DNA of 7,781 nt from an uncultured Campylobacter sp. Lineage in GTDB: Bacteria > Campylobacterota > Campylobacteria > Campylobacterales > Campylobacteraceae. The notes beneath the pieces are model-generated. The model ran no database searches, was not told the origin of the DNA, and saw only the letters and a list, made by a program, of their open reading frames with translations. The stretch spans positions 1-7,781 of the forward strand of contig NZ_CALHXD010000129.1 of NCBI RefSeq assembly GCF_938040115.1. The letters run 5' to 3'. Both the position numbers and the translations under genes were made by a program. Shown piece by piece: positions 1 to 3,460 of the stretch (position 1 is the first letter of the stretch; the number at the start of each line of letters is the position of its first letter).

Positions 1-159
1 ATCAAGCCTCATGCCGTCATTGTAAATACTACTATCCTCGAAAGAATTTTGGATTTTTAAACCGCTTGAAATTTGCGTATTTAGCTTGTAAAGCGCTTTC
101 ATATTGGTCTGATAGTCGTAGTTATTCGTAAATTTCATCAGCTGATTTGTCATTCTCAT
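1..159 (-). CDS. flgL: Flagellar hook-filament junction protein FlgL (N-terminal part, runs off window)
   Basis: This is the first 53 codons of a gene that leaves the window at its left edge. The product begins MRMTNQLMKFTNNYDYQTNM and continues with an ISSGLKIQNSFEDSS-type stretch. That is the conserved N-terminal flagellin/FlgL signature, which forms the D0 coiled-coil and ends in the SSGLKI..-S-.D motif. FlgL (HAP3) joins the hook, through FlgK, to the flagellin filament and is exported by the flagellar type III apparatus without a cleaved signal. The start is the ATG at 157-159; AAGGA lies 8 bases upstream. A sigma-54 type promoter at 193-209 fits the middle flagellar class in Campylobacter. 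FlgL is favoured over flagellin because of the MRMTNQLM start, but the remainder of the gene is not visible. Confidence 0.88.
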   Translation of the reverse strand, partial: MRMTNQLMKFTNNYDYQTNMKALYKLNTQISSGLKIQNSFEDSSIYNDGMRLD

Positions 160-192
160 CGCATTTTTCCTTAAATTTAATTGAGCTCTTGC

Positions 193-209
193 AAGCAAAT
201 AAAGTTCCA
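193..209 (-). promoter_or_regulatory. Sigma-54 (RpoN) promoter of flgL
   Basis: Read on the minus strand this is TGGAAC-TTTAT-TTGCTT. It contains the GG dinucleotide of the -24 element and the GC of the -12 element separated by exactly 10 bases, and it matches the Campylobacter sigma-54 consensus closely. Transcription would start near 184, about 25 bases before the flgL ATG. Sigma-54 and the FlgSR two-component system are known to control rod/hook/junction genes in C. jejuni; that FlgSR acts here is inferred. Confidence 0.85.
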
Positions 210-247
210 CTCGTTATATCGTCAAATTTCAAAATTTATTTAGTTTT

Positions 248-256
248 TGATATGAT
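248..256 (+). promoter_or_regulatory. Extended -10 promoter of yaaA
   Basis: TGA-TATGAT is an extended -10 element lying in a T-rich run, as in Campylobacter sigma-70 promoters, where the -35 box is usually not conserved. Transcription would start near 263, about 17 bases before the ATG at 280. It diverges from the flgL sigma-54 promoter within the same 120-bp intergenic region. No convincing PerR-type operator was seen. Confidence 0.55.
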
Positions 257-279
257 TTTGCCAAATTTAAGGAGAACAA

Positions 280-1017
280 ATGAAAGTACTCTTTTCGCCG
301 AGCGAAGCAAAAACCGCCGTAAGTCCAAATAAATTTATAGATAAAAACGCCTTTATTTTTCCAAATTTATATGAAAAACGGTATGAAATTTTAAAAATTT
401 ACGATGAATTCTTGCAAACGGCCGGATTGGAGCAAATTTCAAAACTTTTCGGCGTTAAAAATTTGACCGATGAGCCGAGTTTGCGAGAAAGCCTTTTTAA
501 AAAAGGCGCGGTAAAAGCAATCCTGCGATATGACGGAGTAGCCTACAAACACCTTGATTACCGCAGCCTTGATAGCGCGGCGCAGGAGTTTATAGATAAA
601 AATACGTTGATTTTTTCAAATTTATTCGGGCCTGTGACGGCAGCGGATGCACTGCCTGAATACAAACTAAAGCAAGGCGAGCGGATAGACGGGTTAAATT
701 TGGAGGAATTTTATAGGCAAAATTTTAGCAACGAGATAGATGAGTGGCTGGGGAATGACGATATTTTAGACCTTAGAGCCGAGTTTTACGAGAAATTTTA
801 CCGCATACAAAAACCATTTGCGACCTTTAAATTTCTAAAAAACGGTAAAGTCGTCAGTCACTATGCCAAAGCATACCGCGGGATAGTTTTGAGGCAAGTA
901 GCGCAAAACGGGGTAAAAAACTTCAGCGAACTTTGCAAAACCGATATAGAAAATTTGCGCCTTATAGACATCAAAAAAACTGGACTAAAAAGCGAGTTTT
1001 TGGTGCAAATAGTCTAA
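280..1017 (+). CDS. yaaA: Peroxide stress protein YaaA (DUF328/UPF0246 family)
   Basis: The product is 245 residues, close to the usual length of about 250. It shows the YaaA landmarks in order: an N-terminal SP-x-E-A-K motif (FSPSEAK, residues 5-11); the ILRYDGVAYKHLDYRSL segment near residue 82; the FSNLFGPVTAADALPEYKL-type core near residue 112; and the SHYAKAYRG motif near residue 193, where E. coli has SFYAKKARG. In E. coli, YaaA is an OxyR-regulated cytoplasmic protein that lowers free iron under peroxide stress; its fold has been described as a DNA-binding type. The exact biochemical activity is unsettled. The ATG at 280 is chosen because AAGGAG ends 5 bases upstream. An internal near-repeat (FIDKN..IF.NL at residues 19-30 and 104-115) is reported separately. 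Confidence 0.87.
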   Translation: MKVLFSPSEAKTAVSPNKFIDKNAFIFPNLYEKRYEILKIYDEFLQTAGLEQISKLFGVKNLTDEPSLRESLFKKGAVKAILRYDGVAYKHLDYRSLDSAAQEFIDKNTLIFSNLFGPVTAADALPEYKLKQGERIDGLNLEEFYRQNFSNEIDEWLGNDDILDLRAEFYEKFYRIQKPFATFKFLKNGKVVSHYAKAYRGIVLRQVAQNGVKNFSELCKTDIENLRLIDIKKTGLKSEFLVQIV

Positions 1018-1075
1018 AATTCGAGCTTTTTAGTCAAATTCGCGCAAAAATCGTTAAATTTTCGGCTAAAAACTA

Positions 1076-1104
1076 TTGTATTTTTTATAAAAACGTTGTA
1101 AAAT
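1076..1104 (+). promoter_or_regulatory. hup promoter
   Basis: TTGTAT (1076-1081) and TAAAAT (1099-1104) are separated by 17 bases and fit a vegetative promoter. The start of transcription would be near 1111, about 27 bases before the hup ATG. It lies in the 120-bp gap after yaaA, so hup need not depend on read-through. Confidence 0.6.
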
Positions 1105-1137
1105 GCCCGCATATCACTTCTTATTAAGGATGGTTCT

Positions 1138-1440
1138 ATGAAAAAAGCTGATTTTATTCAAGCTGTTGCCGATAAGGCCGGTCTTTCTAAAAAAGATTCT
1201 CTAAAGGTAGTTGATGCCGCACTAGAGACTATCGAAGAGGTTCTTAAAAACGGCGATAGCATTAGCTTTATAGGCTTTGGTACATTCGCTACTGCCGAAA
1301 GAGCCGCTAGAAAAGCAAGAGTACCGGGAACTACGAAAGTTATAGATGTTCCTGCCAGCAAAGCGGTTAAATTTAAAGTAGGCAAAAAATTAAAAGAAGC
1401 AGTAGTAGCAGGCGCAGGCAAAAAAGGCAAAAAGAAATAA
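1138..1440 (+). CDS. hup: HU-family DNA-binding protein
   Basis: This is a 100-residue histone-like protein. The N-terminal helices (MKKADFIQAVADKAGLSKKD) and the helix to residue about 38 form the dimer interface. The conserved GDSISFIGFGTFATAERAAR stretch (residues 39-58) begins the beta-sheet, and the ARKARVPGTTKVIDVPASKAVKFKVGK region is the DNA-minor-groove arm. The arm carries R-V-P where most HU proteins have R-N-P, as recalled for C. jejuni HU. The C-terminus is a short Lys-rich tail (GKKGKKK), also typical of Campylobacter HU. It bends and compacts DNA as a homodimer in the nucleoid. The start is fixed by AAGGA 7 bases upstream of the ATG. Its own promoter and a strong terminator make it a single-gene transcript. 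Confidence 0.95.
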   Translation: MKKADFIQAVADKAGLSKKDSLKVVDAALETIEEVLKNGDSISFIGFGTFATAERAARKARVPGTTKVIDVPASKAVKFKVGKKLKEAVVAGAGKKGKKK

Positions 1441-1449
1441 TCACCCTTT

Positions 1450-1483
1450 CATGAAAGCTCAAGATTGGGCTTTCATGTTTTTT
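1450..1483 (+). terminator. Intrinsic terminator of hup
   Basis: An 11-bp stem (CATGAAAGCTC / GGGCTTTCATG, one G-T pair) closes a 6-base loop and is followed directly by TTTTTT. It begins 10 bases after the hup stop codon and separates hup from the tRNA gene. Confidence 0.92.
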
Positions 1484-1508
1484 AATCTCTTTTTTATATC
1501 TTTCAAGG

Positions 1509-1514
1509 TAAAAT
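1509..1514 (+). promoter_or_regulatory. Possible -10 element of the tRNA-Leu gene
   Basis: TAAAAT lies 16 bases upstream of the tRNA 5' end and is preceded by a T-rich stretch with no clear -35 box. It has the same hexamer as the hup -10 element. Because the hup terminator precedes it, the tRNA needs a promoter in this short gap, and this is the best candidate. Confidence 0.45.
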
Positions 1515-1530
1515 CTCACTTCTTTAATTA

Positions 1531-1617
1531 GCCCGAGTGGTGAAACCGGTAGACGCGCCAGACTCAAAATCTGGTAAGGGCAACCTTGTGTCGGTTCGAG
1601 TCCGACCTCGGGCACCA
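1531..1617 (+). tRNA. tRNA-Leu (anticodon CAA)
   Basis: The 87-base gene folds as a class II tRNA. The acceptor stem is GCCCGAG / CTCGGGC (7 perfect pairs). The anticodon stem is CCAGA / TCTGG around the loop CTCAAAA, giving anticodon CAA, which reads UUG. A long variable arm follows, as expected for tRNA-Leu. The T arm is GTCGG-TTCGAGT-CCGAC. The discriminator base is A, and the 3' CCA (1615-1617) is encoded in the DNA. The gene stands alone with no other tRNA next to it. Confidence 0.97.
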
Positions 1618-1737
1618 TATAAACTTACAAATATCCAAAAATACACTATTCTCGACATATATAATGTTTAAAAAGTAAAATAGAATATTCCAAACCAACT
1701 ACCAGCTGGTAAAGTGTAATTTTTGTGCTTTTAGTAA

Positions 1738-1764
1738 AGCATAACACATATGCTATTTTGTTTT
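1738..1764 (+). terminator. Weak terminator candidate downstream of tRNA-Leu
   Basis: A 6-bp stem AGCATA / TATGCT with a 5-base loop is followed by ATTTTGTTTT. It lies 120 bases after the tRNA. The left arm is shared with a second 6-bp hairpin (TGCTTT-TAGT-AAAGCA, 1726-1741), so the two are mutually exclusive. The stem is short and the T-run interrupted, so this is only a possibility. Confidence 0.3.
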
Positions 1765-1860
1765 AACTACCGTAAAACCATTTTATGTATGTTTTGATTG
1801 TCGCCAAAATTATTTACATAACTCTAGGTCTATTCCAAAGGTCATAGTTGTATTTTTTGT

Positions 1861-1975
1861 CATCCCGCTACGCTCCTTTTAACTTCGCGGACGAGTGAAG
1901 CCCGCCCTTGTGACGAGGGATTTCGTCCCCTCGACCCATCTAAAGCACACGTCGGCGCGTCGGCCTACGCGTATA
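1861..1975. repeat. GC-rich hairpin island, candidate dispersed intergenic element
   Basis: GC is 72 of 120 bases over 1861-1980, against 18 of 60 in the block before and 11 of 60 after. Three small stem-loops follow one another: CTTCGC / GTGAAG (1883-1900, one G-T pair), CGAGGG / CCCTCG (1914-1933) and CGCGT / ACGCG (1956-1971). GTCGGC occurs twice at an 8-base period (1951-1956 and 1959-1964). Only a 23-codon frame without a ribosome binding site is open on the minus strand. The edges, GC jump and stem-loops resemble REP-like or other dispersed intergenic elements. Whether other copies exist cannot be seen from this window. Confidence 0.35.
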
Positions 1976-2059
1976 GTGCAGTTTTTAATCATTTTTCAGC
2001 CTTTTTTATCTTTATATTATTAAAATTGAGATGCAAATTTATACAACGGAGGCGCTAAA

Positions 2060-2239
2060 ATGGACGATTTGGTTAATGGCTTGTTTATTGGCGTCGTATT
2101 CTATTTTGCTTTTATGTTTTTTGGGCTTCTTTTTCTTGCTATTTGCGCTTTTTGGTATATTTCTATCCCGCCATTTTGTATTTACGTGTATTTTAAATAT
2201 TTCAGAAAAGAGGGAAAATTTGAGGCTAGAGTTTTTTAG
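2060..2239 (+). CDS. Small hypothetical membrane protein (59 aa)
   Basis: This 59-codon frame begins with ATG at 2060 and has GGAGG (2048-2052) 7 bases upstream, one of the best ribosome binding sites in the window. The product starts MDDLVNGLFIGVVFYFAFMF, is strongly hydrophobic from about residue 8 to 34, has a second shorter hydrophobic part (residues 35-46, with a PP turn and one Cys) and ends in a basic tail (KYFRKEGKFEAR). The acidic start and basic end suggest one or two membrane passes with the tail in the cytoplasm. I do not recognise a family and give no function. An 82-codon overlapping frame that starts at 2031 is also hydrophobic but lacks a ribosome binding site, so it is taken as a shadow. 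T-rich DNA favours hydrophobic translations, which lowers confidence. Confidence 0.6.
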   Translation: MDDLVNGLFIGVVFYFAFMFFGLLFLAICAFWYISIPPFCIYVYFKYFRKEGKFEARVF

Positions 2240-2265
2240 AGCCTTAAAACTCTTTTGCAAGCCTC
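2222..2265 (+). terminator. Stem-loop at the end of the small membrane protein gene, possible terminator
   Basis: An 8-bp stem AGAGTTTT / AAAACTCT (2228-2235 and 2246-2253) is followed by TTT. It sits inside an outer 6-bp pairing GAGGCT / AGCCTC (2222-2227 and 2260-2265). The structure overlaps the stop codon at 2237-2239. The inner stem is A/T-rich, so termination would be weak. Confidence 0.35.
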
Positions 2266-2331
2266 AAGCCATTTCATAATAATCTCCAAACTCGTTAAAT
2301 TCTATTTTTTAAATTAAAGAATATGGATTTA

Positions 2332-2360
2332 CGGTTGCAAATCAAACCACTAAGCAACCG
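2332..2360. repeat. Inverted repeat CGGTTGC / GCAACCG
   Basis: This is a perfect 7-bp inverted repeat with a 15-base spacer in the gap between the small membrane protein gene and the end of the permease gene. There is no T-run after it. Its role is unknown; it may be a binding site or simply chance. Confidence 0.35.
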
Positions 2361-2393
2361 CTACGACAGCAAGCCTAAACGTCGCGCTAGTTT

Positions 2394-2423
2394 TAAATTT
2401 AGCCTAATTTGGCTTCAAATTTA
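2394..2423. terminator. Hairpin between convergent genes, weak bidirectional terminator candidate
   Basis: TAAATTT-AGCC pairs with GGCT-(TC)-AAATTTA around the loop TAATTT, interrupted by a 2-base bulge. It lies just past the stop codon of the minus-strand permease gene and downstream of the plus-strand small gene, where a shared terminator would be expected. T-runs on either side are poor. Confidence 0.3.
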
Positions 2424-2425
2424 GG

Positions 2426-3307
2426 TTATTTTGCCGCTATGCTTGCTAGCTCGTAGTGTGCGATGATTTTATTGTGAATGAGTAGCGAGATATAAATCAC
2501 CGCACCGCCTAGGCAGAGTCTTAGTATATCCGCATCTTTATGCCAAAATACTAAATTTACGATGATGGCTGCAGGTATGAGAGTGTTATTCATGATGGCT
2601 AGAGTTCCGCTATCTACCTCGCATGCGCCTTTGTTCCATAAAAAGTATCCTAGACCGCTAGCTCCGATACCAAGCCACAGCAAAACCGCACCCTGCGTGA
2701 GGTCGAGGTTGATTTTTTCAGGATTGCCAAACATGGAAAATGCTACGCCCGTAACCGCGGCGGCTCCGACGAAAAAGTAACCAAAAACGCCTCGCTGCTC
2801 GTTAAAATCACGCTTTTCCAGTAAAAATTTATACGCGCTCTGTCCGACGCCAAAGCATAAATTTGCCCCCTGCACGAGCAAAAATCCATGCCAAAAGCCG
2901 GCATTTACGTTACCGTATTTGATAATGAGAGCGCCAAAGACCGCGATACCTACGCTAAACAGATACAGCAGCCTAAGCCTGCCCGCGAGCACATCATAAA
3001 CCACGCTCACGTAAAACGGCGTAAATATCGTAAAGAGCGCGACCTCGGCGACGCTAAGGTAGGCAAACGAGTTGTAGTAAAAAATATACATCGCGCCGAT
3101 CTGAATCGCGCCGATCGCGGCTACTTTGGCGTAGAGAGCGAGGTTTTTTGCGGCAAAATCCTTAATCATAAAGGGCAAAAATACGCCAAGCGCAAGCACT
3201 ACGCGCGAAAACGCGGCAAAGTAGCTATCCACTCGCCCCGCCAAAAACTCGCCGATGAGGCTAAAGCTAAACGCCCAAAGCACCGTAACAAAGATCAATT
3301 TTTTCAC
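2426..3307 (-). CDS. DMT-superfamily (EamA) transporter permease
   Basis: The 293-residue product is a chain of about ten hydrophobic segments in two halves, the layout of EamA/DMT permeases, which usually have about 280-300 residues. Typical features are the N-terminal KKLIFVTVLWAFSFSLIG segment, the YFAAFSRVVLALGVFLPF stretch, and the IGASGLGYFLWNKG motif near residue 210, followed by SGTLAIMNNTLIPAAIIV in the second repeat. It lies in the inner membrane and moves small metabolites or amino-acid-like compounds. The substrate cannot be read from the sequence. The start is the GTG at 3305-3307, chosen because GGAG (3313-3316) ends 5 bases upstream and the family begins with this helix; the frame is open 26 codons further but that part is not hydrophobic-helix-like and has no ribosome binding site. 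It is convergent with the small membrane protein gene and probably separate from the receptor gene. Confidence 0.85.
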   Translation of the reverse strand: MKKLIFVTVLWAFSFSLIGEFLAGRVDSYFAAFSRVVLALGVFLPFMIKDFAAKNLALYAKVAAIGAIQIGAMYIFYYNSFAYLSVAEVALFTIFTPFYVSVVYDVLAGRLRLLYLFSVGIAVFGALIIKYGNVNAGFWHGFLLVQGANLCFGVGQSAYKFLLEKRDFNEQRGVFGYFFVGAAAVTGVAFSMFGNPEKINLDLTQGAVLLWLGIGASGLGYFLWNKGACEVDSGTLAIMNNTLIPAAIIVNLVFWHKDADILRLCLGGAVIYISLLIHNKIIAHYELASIAAK

Positions 3308-3339
3308 GTATTCTCCATTTGAGTTAATTTTCGTCTGAA

Positions 3340-3348
3340 ATAGTAGCA
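3340..3348 (-). promoter_or_regulatory. Extended -10 promoter of the EamA permease gene
   Basis: On the minus strand this reads TGC-TACTAT, an extended -10 element. Transcription would start near 3333, about 26 bases before the GTG codon. With the hairpin at 3424-3449 upstream of it, this supports a permease transcript independent of the receptor gene. Confidence 0.5.
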
Positions 3349-3423
3349 AAATAGGCTTAAATTTATATGCGGTCAAATTTAGCAAAAAAAGATTATGTAA
3401 GTCAATTTTAGAGCAGAAACCAA

Positions 3424-3449
3424 GAGCGCCGCTTTTATCGCAGCGACTC
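3424..3449 (-). terminator. Terminator-like hairpin after the receptor gene
   Basis: On the minus strand, GAG-(T)-CGCTGC pairs with GCGGCG-CTC around a 7-base loop; there is one bulged T and one G-T pair. It lies 11 bases past the receptor stop codon. The following TTGGTTTC is a poor U-tract, so termination may be partial. Confidence 0.45.
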
Positions 3450-3460
3450 GGTCGTTAAAT

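Larger units (their letters stand above)
1618..2059. other. Gene-free stretch after tRNA-Leu
   Basis: No convincing gene is visible on either strand over these 442 bases. The first part is AT-rich and holds a 12-bp perfect palindrome (TACCAGCTGGTA, 1700-1711) and two small overlapping hairpins (1726-1754). The GC-rich island at 1861-1975 interrupts it. The last part is AT-rich again and probably carries the leader of the small membrane protein gene; TATTAT at 2015-2020 and TAAAAT at 2021-2026 are possible -10 boxes, neither with a clear -35. No copy of the tRNA 3' end is seen that would mark an integrated element. Confidence 0.6.

Noticed and set aside
1158..1430. 90-codon minus-strand frame
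   Set aside because: It is the antisense shadow of hup.
1373..1618. 81-codon minus-strand frame across the hup end, terminator and tRNA
   Set aside because: It runs antisense through the tRNA-Leu gene; its start translates tRNA sequence, a common false gene call.
1873..1944. 23-codon minus-strand frame within the GC-rich island
   Set aside because: It has a stop codon directly before its ATG, no ribosome binding site, and runs through hairpin sequence.
1531..1980. tRNA-Leu as attachment site of an integrated mobile element
   Set aside because: No repeat of the tRNA 3' end, integrase gene or other mobile-element gene is present in the window.
2031..2279. 82-codon frame overlapping the small membrane protein gene in another frame
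   Set aside because: It has no ribosome binding site at its ATG, and the 59-codon frame starting at 2060 has GGAGG at ideal spacing. Both look hydrophobic because the DNA is T-rich.
2323..2424. 33-codon plus-strand frame beginning MDLRLQIKPLSN
   Set aside because: The ribosome binding site is poor, it passes through two inverted repeats, and no motif supports it.
2888..3322. 144-codon plus-strand frame
   Set aside because: It lies antisense inside the clearly coding EamA permease gene, is very Lys/Arg-rich and has no ribosome binding site.
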